Origin: Sphingobium yanoikuyae
GTDB lineage: Bacteria; Pseudomonadota; Alphaproteobacteria; Sphingomonadales; Sphingomonadaceae
Length of the DNA: 64,000 bases
Direction of reading: 5' to 3'
Assembly (NCBI RefSeq): GCF_013001025.1
Contig: NZ_CP053021.1
Span: 1,877,501 to 1,941,500 of the forward strand
The notes beneath the pieces were generated by a model. The model was not told where the DNA came from and searched no databases. It saw nothing but the letters and a program-made list of their open reading frames with translations. This document shows positions 1 to 9,302 of the stretch, piece after piece (positions within the stretch are counted from its first letter, which is position 1; each line of letters begins with the position of its first letter). The position numbers and the translations under genes are program-made.

Positions 1-555
1 CGGATTCTTCGCCCCATTGGCATGACTTTTGACCGATACATGGGCAATGGCGCGTTTCAGATCCTCCTTCGAAACACCGTGCGTTTTGCGATAGGCCGAT
101 GCGAGCTGCGCAAAATTGCCCGGCGCCGACCCGGTAATTCCGGTCATGTCATGCATGGTCCCGCGCGTGCGGACAGGCAGCCCGCCATAGCCGGTGTCCT
201 TCAGCTTCTCGACACCCAGCGCCAGCGCAATGTCCGCCGCGCCCGACGCCACGGCATAGACCGCGCCGCGAAAGCTCTCCGTGCCGCTCGCACAGTAATT
301 CTCGACCTTGGTGACGCCGATATTCTTCAGCCGCAGCGCGGTTGCGAGCGGAATGCCCGACGGGCCGATATTCACCGCATCAAAGGCTACGCCCAACCAC
401 GCAGCATCTATCTGCGACGTCTCGATTCCCGCATCAGCGATCGCCTCCTCATAGGCCTCGACCATCAGCTGGTCGGCGTCCTTGTCCCATCGCTCGCCAA
501 ATTTGGCGCAGCCCATGCCCAATATGGCGACCTTGTCCTTGATACCGCGTGCCAT
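1..555 (-). CDS. Thiolase (acetyl-CoA acetyltransferase / SCP2-like), C-terminus outside window
   Basis: The minus-strand frame is open from an ATG at 555 to the window edge, giving the first 185 residues. It reads as an SCP2/acetyl-CoA C-acetyltransferase: the N-terminal thiolase fold is followed by the nucleophile motif ENYCASGTES with Cys at residue 88. Such enzymes cleave 3-oxoacyl-CoA to acetyl- or propionyl-CoA and a shortened acyl-CoA in the cytoplasm. It is the last visible gene of a minus-strand operon after an SDR, a hydratase 2 and a thiolase-fold/OB protein, which fits the thiolytic end of a beta-oxidation cycle. The gap to the upstream gene is 28 bases. The C-terminal catalytic Cys/His region lies beyond position 1, so activity cannot be confirmed. 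Confidence 0.88.
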   Translation of the reverse strand, partial: MARGIKDKVAILGMGCAKFGERWDKDADQLMVEAYEEAIADAGIETSQIDAAWLGVAFDAVNIGPSGIPLATALRLKNIGVTKVENYCASGTESFRGAVYAVASGAADIALALGVEKLKDTGYGGLPVRTRGTMHDMTGITGSAPGNFAQLASAYRKTHGVSKEDLKRAIAHVSVKSHANGAKNP

Positions 556-583
556 AGACTTTCTCCTTGGCTGGAAGCGCCGA

Positions 584-2032
584 TCAGGCTGCCGGAACGG
601 CCTTCCAGAAATATTTGGTGAAGTCGCGAATCTCGTCGATCGCCTTGATGCGGAACATCATCGACATGTCGCGTCCGACCTCGACATCGTCGGCCTCGAC
701 ATCGGTGAACTCGGCCATCATCCTGCCGCCGCCCTCGAAGTCGATCATGCCATAATAGCTGGGCGGAGCAGGGGAGTAGGTCAGCGCGTCCGCCGTGTAG
801 GTCACGATCCGCGCCTTTCGGTCGGCCAGCGGATAATCCTCCTGCGTCCCGAAGCCATGATCGTTCGGATTGACCGATATGTCGCTGCTGGGGAACTGCA
901 CGACCCCAGTCTTCGCACACCGCCCGCCGACGAGTCCCAGCACCGCCTTGCGGTTGCGCCACAATGTGGTGCCTGGCTGCTTCTGGTCGGCCTCGGCGCG
1001 CATTCCCCGATCGAGGCCGAGATTGCCGCGATGGAACAGCCAGCGCAGGTAATTGCCGTCCTTGACGCCGCGAGCCAGCGATCCTGCGACACCGCGCGCG
1101 GGCGAAGCGCCGCTGCCGGTCGCCTCGAACAACAGCAGGTCCACACCTTGGCCGAAGGCCACCAGCACTATCTTCTCGCCCGCGCGCGCCGTCTCCAGCG
1201 CAGCAGCAAGCAGCAGGAACGGATGTGCGACGCCGCTGTCGCCCACGCTGTCACCCAACCGGTCGGCCACCGCTTCGGCCCTGATCGCGGCCTTTTTCGC
1301 CAGTCCTTCGGCGACGCCCCGCGCGGTGATCGGCACAATGAATCGGTCGATGTCGGCGGCTGTCACGCCCAACGCCGCGAAACCATCGGTCAACGCTGCG
1401 CCGATCATCCCGCTATAGCCTTCGTCGCGGATCCAGCGGCTCTCCCAACTATAGTCGAAGTCCTGGCCGGACGAGCGAAAATGGTCGACGAAGTCGATCG
1501 TGACGCTGTGGCTGCCCAGATATTTCGCGACAACATCACCCTGGCCGATAAGCAGCGCGGCGGCCGCATCGCCCTGCACCATCTCGGATTCCGAGGCGGG
1601 TCTGGACAGCCGCATTTCCGACGCCAGCGCCAGATGCGGTTCCGCTCCCCCCTTCGCCGCCGCCAGCGCCTGGATCAGAACCGACGTCGCCACGCGCTGC
1701 CCCCCGGTCACGTCGAATGCGCCAGTCGCATCGTTCAGCGTCAGCGCCTCCTTGACGACGCCGCTGTTCAGCCGGTCGGCGAAGGGCAGGGTGGTCGATG
1801 CCAGGCTAACCGATCCCACCGCACCGCGCTGGTCCTCCGGCACCGCGTCGCGCGCTGCTTCCACCGCCATGGTGATCGGATCCTCGTCCCAGTTGGCGAT
1901 CGCCCGCTCGCCCTTGGCCAGCCCTTTGAGGCCACCGGCGAACCAGCCATTGGCGGCGAAGATCGCCGATCGCTGGAGCCGGTTGCGCGGAATATAGGCG
2001 CCAAAGCGCAGGATGCCGGTTTCGCTCGTCAT
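584..2032 (-). CDS. Thiolase-fold (HMG-CoA synthase/KAS III-like) protein with C-terminal DUF35 OB-fold domain
   Basis: This 482-residue protein has an N-terminal condensing-enzyme fold (about 1-330) and a C-terminal OB-fold/DUF35-like domain (about 345-482). Where KAS III and HMG-CoA synthase carry the catalytic Cys, the motif AFDVTGGQR places Gln112, so Claisen chemistry through a Cys acyl-enzyme is unlikely. OB-domain thiolase-fold proteins of this kind occur beside hydratases and SDRs in steroid and other side-chain pathways, where related pairs act as retro-aldolases or scaffold proteins. That role here is inference. The C-terminal domain keeps only a rudiment of the zinc ribbon. Its ATG overlaps the stop of the upstream hydratase gene (ATGA), which indicates translational coupling. 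Confidence 0.75.
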   Translation of the reverse strand: MTSETGILRFGAYIPRNRLQRSAIFAANGWFAGGLKGLAKGERAIANWDEDPITMAVEAARDAVPEDQRGAVGSVSLASTTLPFADRLNSGVVKEALTLNDATGAFDVTGGQRVATSVLIQALAAAKGGAEPHLALASEMRLSRPASESEMVQGDAAAALLIGQGDVVAKYLGSHSVTIDFVDHFRSSGQDFDYSWESRWIRDEGYSGMIGAALTDGFAALGVTAADIDRFIVPITARGVAEGLAKKAAIRAEAVADRLGDSVGDSGVAHPFLLLAAALETARAGEKIVLVAFGQGVDLLLFEATGSGASPARGVAGSLARGVKDGNYLRWLFHRGNLGLDRGMRAEADQKQPGTTLWRNRKAVLGLVGGRCAKTGVVQFPSSDISVNPNDHGFGTQEDYPLADRKARIVTYTADALTYSPAPPSYYGMIDFEGGGRMMAEFTDVEADDVEVGRDMSMMFRIKAIDEIRDFTKYFWKAVPAA

Positions 2033-2865
2033 TGGAACTCCACATAGCCGTTGTTGAGGACGAGGCGGTCGCGTTCCACCACGCGCGCGGTGAAGGCGGC
2101 CTTGCCCTCGCCCTCGCGCCAGATTGCCGTTTCGATCGTCTCGCCGGGAAAGACTGGCGCCGAAAAGCGCGCATCCATACGCTTGATCCGGTACGGCCGA
2201 TTGTCGGCCAGCCCGCGCAGCAGTGCGCGACCAACGATACCGTAGGTGGCCAGGCCATGCAGGATCGGACGCTCGAACCCGGCTGACAGCGCTACCTTGG
2301 GGTCGGCGTGCAACGGGTTCATGTCGCCCGACAAGCGATAGAGCAGCGCCTGATTGTCGGCAGTGGGCAGCGCGATCATCAGGTCGGGCGCGCGATCGGG
2401 GATCGCATGAGGCAGGGGCTGGCCCCCGGACGATCCACCGAATCCGCCGTCGCCGCGCAGGAAATTGGTGTTACGCACCGTCGCGATATGACGCCCGTCG
2501 TCGGCGTAGATTTCACGCGTCTGGTAGACGATCGCGCCTTTCTCCGGCCCTTTGTCCAGGATCGGCCCGAAGGTCGTATAACCGATCAGTTCGCCCTCGA
2601 CCGGAAGCGGCAAATGAAGCTGCGCGCTGGTCTCGGCGTGCAATATCTTCTGCCAGGTCACGTGATAGGCCGGGTCGCGCCAGATGAAGCCCGGATAGGC
2701 CATCGTTACCGCCATGGTGGGCAGCGCCTCCAGCCCCTCTTCATAGACGAACGGCAATTCTTCCGCACCCACGCCCAGCGCATAGAGCATGACCTTGAAC
2801 GGATTGATCTTTTGCCGCGTCTCGATCGGCGGCAGGTTCAGCAGGACCTGTGGGTCAAAGGCCAT
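2029..2865 (-). CDS. MaoC-like (R)-specific enoyl-CoA hydratase (hydratase 2)
   Basis: The 278-residue product has the two-repeat hotdog architecture of hydratase 2, the domain that follows the SDR in peroxisomal multifunctional enzyme 2. The hydratase signature is clear: Asp181, Asn183 and His186 in SGDMNPLHADP, then ERPILHGLATYG with His203. It would hydrate trans-2-enoyl-CoA to (3R)-3-hydroxyacyl-CoA, the substrate of the SDR encoded immediately upstream; in eukaryotic MFE-2 the two activities are fused. The start lies 5 bases after the SDR stop and the 3' end overlaps the next gene by 4 bases. Substrate chain or ring structure is unknown. Confidence 0.87.
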   Translation of the reverse strand: MAFDPQVLLNLPPIETRQKINPFKVMLYALGVGAEELPFVYEEGLEALPTMAVTMAYPGFIWRDPAYHVTWQKILHAETSAQLHLPLPVEGELIGYTTFGPILDKGPEKGAIVYQTREIYADDGRHIATVRNTNFLRGDGGFGGSSGGQPLPHAIPDRAPDLMIALPTADNQALLYRLSGDMNPLHADPKVALSAGFERPILHGLATYGIVGRALLRGLADNRPYRIKRMDARFSAPVFPGETIETAIWREGEGKAAFTARVVERDRLVLNNGYVEFQ

Positions 2866-2870
2866 GATCG

Positions 2871-3791
2871 TCAGACCGGATCATAGGGCCAGATTTCGGC
2901 CGACCGCGCGAGCGGCATCATGTCGTGCGCCATGGCAGGCAGCAGGTCGCTGACGATAGTGTCGGGCGTCCACCCGCCGGAACGCTGCATCGTCTTGATC
3001 GGGCGCGGCTTGTTGAACAGGAAAATCTCGTTCTTGCGCACGCCAAACGTCTGGCCGCTGACGTCCCTCGCTCCGTCGGAAAGCAGCGCGGCGACCATCG
3101 GCGCGATCTTGTCCGTGGTCATCGTCTTCATCCGCTCGATCCGCTTTTCCTCATCCGGGTTGGTGGCGGGGATCGTCGCGATCAAACGGCTCCAGGCGAA
3201 GGGCGCTATGCAGTTTGACCGCACGCCAAAGCGCTGCATGTCGAGCGCGATCGAGTTGGACAGGGCGAAGATGCCCATTTTCGCTGCCGAATAGTTGGCC
3301 TGGCCGAAATTGCCGATCAGCCCTGATGTCGATGTGAAATGGACATAACTGCCCGACCCCTGGTCCTTGAAATAGGGCGCCGCGGCCTTTGACACATAGA
3401 ATGATCCATTGAGGTGCACGTCGATCACCTGCTTCCAGTCGACGATACTCATCTTGTGGAAGATGCGGTCGCGAAGGATGCCGGCATTGTTGACCACGCC
3501 ATCGATCCGCCCGAACTGCTTTACGGCATCCTCGATGATCGATGCCGCGCCCTCCGGCTCGGCGACGCTGGCGCCATTGACGATGGCCTTGCCGCCCTCT
3601 GCCCGGATCAGCGCCGCGACCTCCTCGGCCGGCCCTGCATCGGCGCCTTCGCCCTCTGCCGATGCGCCCAGGTCGTTGACGACGACGTTCGCGCCCTGTC
3701 GCGCACATAGCAAGGCGATATCGCGGCCGATGCCGCGCCCTGCACCCGTCACCGCCACCACCTTGCCATCCAGCCGTGCCGAATCGCCCAT
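2871..3791 (-). CDS. SDR-family 3-hydroxyacyl-CoA dehydrogenase (MFE-2/17beta-HSD4-like)
   Basis: This classical short-chain dehydrogenase has the cofactor motif TGAGRGIG at residues 15-22, the NNAG motif, and an active-site Tyr and Lys in NYSAAKMG. The loop VVVNDLGAS after the second strand and the long C-terminal tail are typical of MFE-2-type (R)-3-hydroxyacyl-CoA dehydrogenases. The ATG at 3791 is preferred over one at 3821 because a GGAGAG ribosome site lies 8 bases before it; this gives 306 residues. It is the first gene of the minus-strand operon and would oxidise the product of the adjacent hydratase 2. It is transcribed divergently from the IclR regulator, and the gap contains a cluster-type operator motif. 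Confidence 0.86.
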   Translation of the reverse strand: MGDSARLDGKVVAVTGAGRGIGRDIALLCARQGANVVVNDLGASAEGEGADAGPAEEVAALIRAEGGKAIVNGASVAEPEGAASIIEDAVKQFGRIDGVVNNAGILRDRIFHKMSIVDWKQVIDVHLNGSFYVSKAAAPYFKDQGSGSYVHFTSTSGLIGNFGQANYSAAKMGIFALSNSIALDMQRFGVRSNCIAPFAWSRLIATIPATNPDEEKRIERMKTMTTDKIAPMVAALLSDGARDVSGQTFGVRKNEIFLFNKPRPIKTMQRSGGWTPDTIVSDLLPAMAHDMMPLARSAEIWPYDPV

Positions 3792-3829
3792 TTCTATGCT
3801 CTCCGCATTTCGATTTCCCATGATCTAGC

Positions 3830-3845
3830 TTACCTATATAACTTA
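3830..3845. promoter_or_regulatory. Candidate cluster operator (divergent SDR / IclR gap)
   Basis: TTACCTATATAACTTA lies between the divergent SDR and IclR genes. It matches the recurrent ACCTA-GTTA-type motif found in other promoter gaps of this window, with TATAAC in place of GTTA. The regulator that binds it is unknown. Confidence 0.35.
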
Positions 3846-3894
3846 TTCAACTACGAGAATGGACATTCATGATCGTGAATAGTAGGGTGTGGCC

Positions 3895-4686
3895 ATGGAC
3901 ATGCCTCGCCCCGATCCTCAACTCCGGCCGCCGGTCAATTCGGTGGTGCAGGCGATTGCGATATTGCGCCATCTGGGCGCGCTTTCCGAACCACAGGGCG
4001 TTACCGCTATTGCGCGTGCCCTTAGACTCAATCCCAGTTCCTGCTTCAACGTGCTCAAGACGCTGCTGCGCGAGGATCTTGTGAGCTTCGACGCGGTGTC
4101 GAAACGCTATGCGCTCTGTCTTGGCACGATCGATCTCGCGCGGCTTGCGCTGGGCCGCGATGCGGTCGTCCGCGCGGCGCATCTACCCATGGCGACGCTC
4201 GCCGGGCAGTTCGATGCTGCCGTAGGCCTCTGGCGTCTTACCGAAGGCGAACGCCTGGTCCTGGTCGCGCTCGCCGAAAGCGCGGAGGCTATGCGCATCC
4301 ACATGGTGGTTGGCCAGCGCCAGCCCGCCGCCGCGGGTGCGACAGGTCGCGCGGTGCTTGCGCGTCGCGCCCTGGATGATGCGGCCATTGCGGCTGTCCA
4401 TGCCGGCATCCGCTGGAAAAGCGCGCCCGATCCGCAGGAGTTCATCGCTCAGGTGCGCGCGGCGGCGGCGAAGGGCTGGGCGATTGACAATGGTCAGATC
4501 AATCACGGCATCTCGACGGTGGCGGCCGCGATCGTGGATACAGGCGGCGCGCCGCGCTTCGTCCTCTCCGCGTCTATGTTCAGCGGCCGGGAGAATGCCG
4601 AGGGTATGGATGCCATCGGCGCGGCAATGCGCCAGGCGGCGGACGCCATCGCCCAATCGGCCTATGCTATGGAGATGGCCACATGA
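3895..4686 (+). CDS. IclR-family transcriptional regulator
   Basis: The 263-residue protein has an N-terminal winged helix-turn-helix (about residues 13-75, including VQAIAILRHLGALSE and LNPSSCFNVLKTLL) and a C-terminal IclR effector-binding domain. IclR proteins usually sense aromatic or small carboxylic metabolites and control neighbouring catabolic operons. Of the candidate starts, GTG 3889, ATG 3895 and ATG 3901, the ATG at 3895 has an AGGG about 7 bases upstream. Its stop overlaps the start of the downstream ACAD gene (ATGA), so it is co-transcribed with the first ACAD pair, and it is divergent from the SDR operon. It is a candidate regulator of the cluster-wide operator motif, though that is only inference. 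Confidence 0.88.
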   Translation: MDMPRPDPQLRPPVNSVVQAIAILRHLGALSEPQGVTAIARALRLNPSSCFNVLKTLLREDLVSFDAVSKRYALCLGTIDLARLALGRDAVVRAAHLPMATLAGQFDAAVGLWRLTEGERLVLVALAESAEAMRIHMVVGQRQPAAAGATGRAVLARRALDDAAIAAVHAGIRWKSAPDPQEFIAQVRAAAAKGWAIDNGQINHGISTVAAAIVDTGGAPRFVLSASMFSGRENAEGMDAIGAAMRQAADAIAQSAYAMEMAT

Positions 4687-5711
4687 GCGATGCAGCGATG
4701 GTCCTTGGCACGGCCGATCGGCTGATGGCGGACCAGTGCGACGACGCGACGGTGCGCAGCGCACGGCGGGGGGCGTGGCCGGCCTCCCTGTGGAACGCGA
4801 TCGCACAGATGGGCCTGCCGCTGGCGCTCGTGCCCGAAGGATCGGGCGGCTTCGGACTGGATCCGGTCGATGCCTTCGCGCTGGCGCGTCTGGCTGGCCG
4901 CCATGCGCTACCGCTGCCGCTTGGTGAAACCATGGCGGCGAACCAGGCACTCGCGCTCGCGGGGCTGCCGCTGGCGGAAGGTCCGGCTGCATTTATCCCT
5001 GTCGAGTCGGGCCTCGTTCTCCGCGACGGACGCATCACGGGCACCGCCGATCGCGTGCCTTGGGGGGCCACCGTCGGCACGCTGGTCGTGGAATATCTGC
5101 TTGGCGGCGCGCGCCATGTCGCCCGGCTGGACAGTGGATGGCGCGTGGCGGAGTCGGGGACGAACATCGCTCATATGCCGCGCGACAGGCTGTCGATTGA
5201 TGCCGCCATAACCGCCACAGCACCTGCGCAAGGCCATCCTCTTTACCTCATGGGCGCGGGCCTTCGCGTCCTGCAGATCGCCGGTGCGCTGGATCAGGTA
5301 CTGGATCTCAGCATCGCCCATGTTTCCGACCGCAAGCAATTCGGGCGCGCCCTCGCCACATTTCAGGCGATCCAACATGAACTGGCCCGGATGGCAGGCG
5401 AAGCGGCCGCTGCGGGCGCGGCCGCCGGTTTGGCGGCGGAGGCGCTGGCCGAAGCCGCCGGCGACCCGATGCTCAGCGTTGCGGCCGCCCGCATCCGCAG
5501 CGCGGAGGCGGCGAGCGTCGCCACGGGCGTCGCCCAGCAGTTGCATGGCGCGATCGGCTTTACGCAGGAGCATCGCCTGCACTGGTACACCAGTGCGTTG
5601 TGGAGTTGGCGCGACGAATATGGCGGGCCGCACCATTGGACGCAGTGCTTGGGCGCCGCCGCGCTCGCGGTTGGCCGCGATGGGTTCTGGCCCTTCGTCG
5701 TTGCGGCCTGA
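4683..5711 (+). CDS. Acyl-CoA dehydrogenase, small (beta-like) subunit
   Basis: This 342-residue ACAD-fold protein is shorter and more divergent than homomeric acyl-CoA dehydrogenases. The C-terminal helical bundle is visible (DRKQFGRALATFQAIQHELA, then QLHGAIGFTQEHRLH), but the region where the partner enzyme keeps its catalytic ER-type Glu has none. This is the pattern of the smaller subunit of heterotetrameric ACADs known from steroid side-chain degradation (FadE26/27- and FadE28/29-type pairs), where one subunit supplies the base. It is translationally coupled to the IclR gene and followed 12 bases later by the larger partner. A specific substrate cannot be assigned. Confidence 0.84.
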   Translation: MSDAAMVLGTADRLMADQCDDATVRSARRGAWPASLWNAIAQMGLPLALVPEGSGGFGLDPVDAFALARLAGRHALPLPLGETMAANQALALAGLPLAEGPAAFIPVESGLVLRDGRITGTADRVPWGATVGTLVVEYLLGGARHVARLDSGWRVAESGTNIAHMPRDRLSIDAAITATAPAQGHPLYLMGAGLRVLQIAGALDQVLDLSIAHVSDRKQFGRALATFQAIQHELARMAGEAAAAGAAAGLAAEALAEAAGDPMLSVAAARIRSAEAASVATGVAQQLHGAIGFTQEHRLHWYTSALWSWRDEYGGPHHWTQCLGAAALAVGRDGFWPFVVAA

Positions 5712-5723
5712 CAGGACGGAAAC

Positions 5724-6878
5724 ATGAATCCCATCCGCTTTGCCACGCCCCCTCGCCACGAAGCCGCCGAGGCTTTGCGACACGACGTGCGCGCCTTTCT
5801 GCATGATCGGCTGGCCCATGTTCCGCCGATCCGCCGCGCCGACAGCTGGACCGGGGTGGACAAGGATTTCACCCGTGCCATGGGCGCGAGGGGTTGGCTC
5901 GGCATGACATGGCCCAGATGCTATGGCGGGCACGAACGCAGCGCCTTCGAACGCTATGTCGTGATGGAAGAGACTCTGGCCGCCGGCGCCCCTGTCGGTG
6001 CACACTGGATCGGTGATCGGCAGAGCGGGCCGACCTTGCTCAAATTCGGAACCGAAGCGCAACGGCGAGCCGTGCTACCGCGCATCGCGGCAGGTCAGGC
6101 GATGTTCTGCATCGGCATGAGCGAACCGGATTCCGGTTCCGACCTCGCCGCCACCCGCACCAGTGCCCGGCGCACGGCCCAGGGCTGGCGCATTAATGGG
6201 ACCAAGGTCTGGACCACGGGCGCGCATCAATCCGACTATATGATCCTCTTCTGCCGCACATCCGGCACGCCAGCCGATCGTCACGCCGGGACCAGCCAGT
6301 TGCTGATCGATCTCCATGCCACGCCCGGCATTGCCATCCGACCGATCATCGATCTGGCGGGCCAGCATCATTTCAACGAGGTTCATTTCGACGATGCGCT
6401 TGCGCCGCTCGACGCGCTGATCGGGCAGGAAGGCGATGGTTGGAACCAGGTGATGAGCGAACTCGCTTTTGAACGCTCCGGGCCGGAACGGTTTCTTTCC
6501 TCAATGCAGCTGATCGTGGAACTCATCGCCGTTCTGGGCAAGGGGCATGGCGATCTGACCCGCGCTGCGATTGGCCGCCTGTCCGCCCATCTCATCATCC
6601 TGCGCCGCCGTTCGCGTGGGGTGGCGGCGATGCTGGACGCAGGCGAGAATCCCGCGCTCCATGCGGCCATCGTCAAGGATCTTGGCGCGGTCTTTGAACA
6701 ATCCGTGCCCGACATCGCGCGCGGTCTGATCGATGCGGAACCCGACCTCGCCGCACGGGCCGACTATAATGCGGTCCTCGCGAAGATCGTGATGAATGCG
6801 CCCAGCTGGTCGCTGCGCGGGGGCACGCGGGAAATTCTGCGCGGCATCATCGCGCGGGGCTTGGGAGTGCGCGGCTAG
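5724..6878 (+). CDS. Acyl-CoA dehydrogenase, large (alpha-like) subunit
   Basis: The 384-residue product is a full-length ACAD with the FAD/substrate motif MSEPDSGSDLAATRT, a typical KVWTTGAHQSD strand, and the C-terminal SLRGGTREILRGIIARGL signature. A candidate catalytic Glu is present in the helix-G region (AFERSGPERF), which the partner encoded just upstream lacks. Together they probably form an alpha2beta2 flavoenzyme that introduces an alpha,beta double bond into a bulky acyl-CoA. ETF would accept the electrons; no ETF genes are in this window. The following 332 bases hold no gene. Confidence 0.87.
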   Translation: MNPIRFATPPRHEAAEALRHDVRAFLHDRLAHVPPIRRADSWTGVDKDFTRAMGARGWLGMTWPRCYGGHERSAFERYVVMEETLAAGAPVGAHWIGDRQSGPTLLKFGTEAQRRAVLPRIAAGQAMFCIGMSEPDSGSDLAATRTSARRTAQGWRINGTKVWTTGAHQSDYMILFCRTSGTPADRHAGTSQLLIDLHATPGIAIRPIIDLAGQHHFNEVHFDDALAPLDALIGQEGDGWNQVMSELAFERSGPERFLSSMQLIVELIAVLGKGHGDLTRAAIGRLSAHLIILRRRSRGVAAMLDAGENPALHAAIVKDLGAVFEQSVPDIARGLIDAEPDLAARADYNAVLAKIVMNAPSWSLRGGTREILRGIIARGLGVRG

Positions 6879-7210
6879 CGATCAGCCCCCGTCGGACCGT
6901 CAGCGCCGGTCTGGGCGGGAAAAAGCCCTTCCAATGTTAGATTTCCTTTGCTTCAAAGGCGCTTGGCCCGGCCGCTGGACGGAGCGGCGGGACCACCCTG
7001 TCGCCGACAGGTCGAAAAGCGCCATAAGGTGACATTGCAGCCGGTATCTTGCGGCACCTTTGTCGCTTTAGGCCCTTTGCACGCGCCGAACCGTCGGCCC
7101 CGCATCCCAAAGTGCACCTGGATAACTATGTTCTCTTTCTCCGGTTGCGCGGCGCGCCGAGTCAGGGCAAAGACCGATGCAAACATGCTTTGCAAATCGA
7201 GGAGCCTTTC
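6879..7210. other. Gene-free gap with hairpin repeat, upstream of fused beta-oxidation gene
   Basis: No credible gene is seen in these 332 bases. The gap contains copy A of a degenerate two-part repeat: a box around 6919-6955 (including ATTTCCTTTGCTTCAAA) and a 46-base hairpin at 7025-7070. Copy B is at about 26,470-26,646. The part after 7071 is presumably the promoter and leader of the gene starting at 7211. Confidence 0.5.
7025..7070. repeat. 46-base hairpin repeat, copy A
   Basis: TAAGGTGACA at 7025-7034 can pair with TGTCGCTTTA at 7061-7070 if two G-U pairs are allowed, enclosing 26 bases. Copy B at 26,601-26,646 has exactly the same spacing and a perfect stem. Changes that keep pairing suggest a structured RNA or a DNA site rather than chance. 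Confidence 0.5.
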
Positions 7211-9256
7211 ATGAGCGAAGTCGGAAAATACAGCGTCGAGGACGGCGGCATCGGGGTGATCGAAATCGACAACCCCCCGGTCAATGCTCTGGGCATCAAG
7301 ACGCGCCTGGCGCTCGATGCCGGCTTCCGCAATTTTGCGGAGGACGATAGCGTCAAGGCGATCGTCCTGATCTGCGGTGGCCGCACCTTCTTCGCCGGCG
7401 CCGATATTTCCGAATTCGGCCAGCCACCGCAGGAGCCCGGCCTGCACGCGGTATTCGACATCATCGAAAACGGTACCAAGCCGGTGGTTGCCGCGATCCA
7501 TGGCACGGCGCTGGGCGGCGGTTACGAACTGGCGCTCATCTGCCATTATCGCATCGCCGTGCCGTCCGCGAAGGTCGGCCTGCCCGAAGTCAATCTGGGC
7601 CTGCTGCCCGGCGCCGGAGGCACGCAGCGTCTGCCGCGTATCGTCGGCGTCGAAACCGCCCTCGACATCATGACCGGCGGCGCACCGGTTCCCGCGAAAA
7701 AGGCGCTGGAACTGGGCATGATCGACGCCGTGGCTGAAGAGGGCAAACTGCGGGAGGACGCCATTGCCTTTGCTCGCACCGTCGTCGACAAGCCGCTCCA
7801 GCGCGTGCGCGACCGCCAGGACAAGGTGGTGCCATCGCGCGGCAAGCCTGAAATCTACGAAGCCTATCTCAAGAAGAATGCCCGTGCCTTCCGCGGCTTC
7901 AAGGCGCCCTATAATATCGTCCGCGCCATTGAAGCGGCCGCCGAGATCGAGGATTTCGACAAGGGTATCGAACGGGAAAAGGAACTGTTCGACGAATTGG
8001 TGACCAGCACCGAGTCCGCGGCGCAACGCTATTATTTCTTTGCCGAGCGTGAGACGGCCAAGGTCCCCGACGTGCCCAAGGACACCGCGACGATCCCCAT
8101 CAAGACCGTGGGCGTCATCGGCGCAGGCACGATGGGTGGCGGGATCACCATGAACTTCCTCAATGTCGGCATTCCCGTCACTCTCGTGGAAATGACGCAG
8201 GAGGCGCTGGACCGCGGTGTCGGCGTAATTCGCAAGAATTATGAAAATACGGCCAAGAAAGGCCGCATGACTGCCGAGCAGGTAGAGCAGCGCATGGCGC
8301 TCATCACGCCCAGGCTGGGGCTGGAAGCGCTGGGCGAGGTCGATCTTGTCATCGAGGCGGTTTATGAGGAGATGGGCGTCAAGAAGGACGTCTTCGGCAA
8401 GCTTGACAAGATCGCCAAGCAGGGGGCGATCCTGGCGTCCAACACCTCCTTCCTCGATCTGGACGAGATTGCGGCGGCGACCAGCAGGCCTGACTGGGTG
8501 ATCGGCCTCCACTTCTTTTCGCCTGCCAACGTCATGCGCCTGCTTGAAGTGGTGCGCGGGGCGAAGACGTCGAAGGAAGTGATCGCGACGGCCATGGCGC
8601 TCGCCAAGAAGATAGGCAAGGTGCCTGTCCTTTCCGGCGTCTGCTTTGGCTTCATCGCCAACCGCATCATGTCTCAGCGCGGGAAGCAGGCCGACGAACT
8701 CGTCCTCGAAGGGCCGACGCCGGAGGAAATCGACAAGGCCGTCTATGACTATGGTTTCGCCATGGGGCCGTTCCAGATGATCGATCTTGTCGGCCTTGAT
8801 GTCATCGGCCGCGACGAGACCGAGCGCAGCGTTCGCGGCGACCTGGTCAAGATGGATCGCCTCGGCCAGAAGAAGAATGGCGGCTATTACGACTATGATG
8901 AAAACCGCAAGGCGACCCCGTCGCCGGTTGCGGCCGCCGCGATCACGGATTTCGCCAGCTTCAAGGGCGTTGCGAACAAAGGCAAGCTGTCGGACGAGGA
9001 TATCGTTGCCCGTTTGCTCTACCCGGTCGTCAACGAAGGCGCCAAGGTGCTGGAAGAAGGCATCGCCATCCGTGCCTCGGACGTCGATATCGCTGCGATC
9101 CTGGGCTATAACTGGCCCGTCTATACCGGTGGCCCGATGTTCTGGGGCGATACTGTCGGCCTTCAAAAGGTCGTGGACGGCTTGCGGGCCATGGGCATCG
9201 AGCCGTCCAGACTGCTGGTAGAAAAGGCTGCAAAGGGCGAAAGCTTCACCCGCTGA
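7211..9256 (+). CDS. Fused enoyl-CoA hydratase / 3-hydroxyacyl-CoA dehydrogenase (FadB/FadJ-like)
   Basis: The 681-residue protein joins an N-terminal crotonase domain with a C-terminal NAD-dependent (3S)-3-hydroxyacyl-CoA dehydrogenase. Both hydratase catalytic glutamates are present: Glu106 in LGGGYELAL and Glu126 in [13 protein letters not shown]. The dehydrogenase starts near residue 300 with [12 protein letters not shown], followed by the characteristic [15 protein letters not shown] segment. It would hydrate trans-2-enoyl-CoA and oxidise the (S)-alcohol to 3-oxoacyl-CoA. The frame is open further upstream, but ATG 7211 is chosen because a GAGGAG ribosome site precedes it and the crotonase fold begins there. 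The neighbouring hydratase 2/SDR pair has the opposite stereochemistry, so two beta-oxidation routes are encoded within 9 kb. Confidence 0.92.
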   Translation: MSEVGKYSVEDGGIGVIEIDNPPVNALGIKTRLALDAGFRNFAEDDSVKAIVLICGGRTFFAGADISEFGQPPQEPGLHAVFDIIENGTKPVVAAIHGTALGGGYELALICHYRIAVPSAKVGLPEVNLGLLPGAGGTQRLPRIVGVETALDIMTGGAPVPAKKALELGMIDAVAEEGKLREDAIAFARTVVDKPLQRVRDRQDKVVPSRGKPEIYEAYLKKNARAFRGFKAPYNIVRAIEAAAEIEDFDKGIEREKELFDELVTSTESAAQRYYFFAERETAKVPDVPKDTATIPIKTVGVIGAGTMGGGITMNFLNVGIPVTLVEMTQEALDRGVGVIRKNYENTAKKGRMTAEQVEQRMALITPRLGLEALGEVDLVIEAVYEEMGVKKDVFGKLDKIAKQGAILASNTSFLDLDEIAAATSRPDWVIGLHFFSPANVMRLLEVVRGAKTSKEVIATAMALAKKIGKVPVLSGVCFGFIANRIMSQRGKQADELVLEGPTPEEIDKAVYDYGFAMGPFQMIDLVGLDVIGRDETERSVRGDLVKMDRLGQKKNGGYYDYDENRKATPSPVAAAAITDFASFKGVANKGKLSDEDIVARLLYPVVNEGAKVLEEGIAIRASDVDIAAILGYNWPVYTGGPMFWGDTVGLQKVVDGLRAMGIEPSRLLVEKAAKGESFTR

Positions 9257-9262
9257 TACAGG

Positions 9263-9291
9263 ATGGGCGCGGTCCGCCGGGCCGCGCCCAT
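9263..9291. terminator. Hairpin between convergent genes
   Basis: ATGGGCGCGG at 9263-9272 and CCGCGCCCAT at 9282-9291 form a perfect 10-bp stem just after the stop of the fused beta-oxidation gene. No long T tract follows, so this is a probable rather than certain terminator. Confidence 0.5.
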
Positions 9292-9302
9292 TGCCCTTTC
9301 AT

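Noticed and set aside
482..2047. Long plus-strand open frame opposite the thiolase-fold/OB gene
   Set aside because: It has no family motif, is rich in Arg, His and Gln, and mirrors the codon structure of the real minus-strand gene.
6953..9166. Minus-strand open frame of 737 codons opposite the fused beta-oxidation gene
   Set aside because: The plus strand encodes a clear hydratase/dehydrogenase with catalytic residues; the opposite frame is a shadow due to high G+C.
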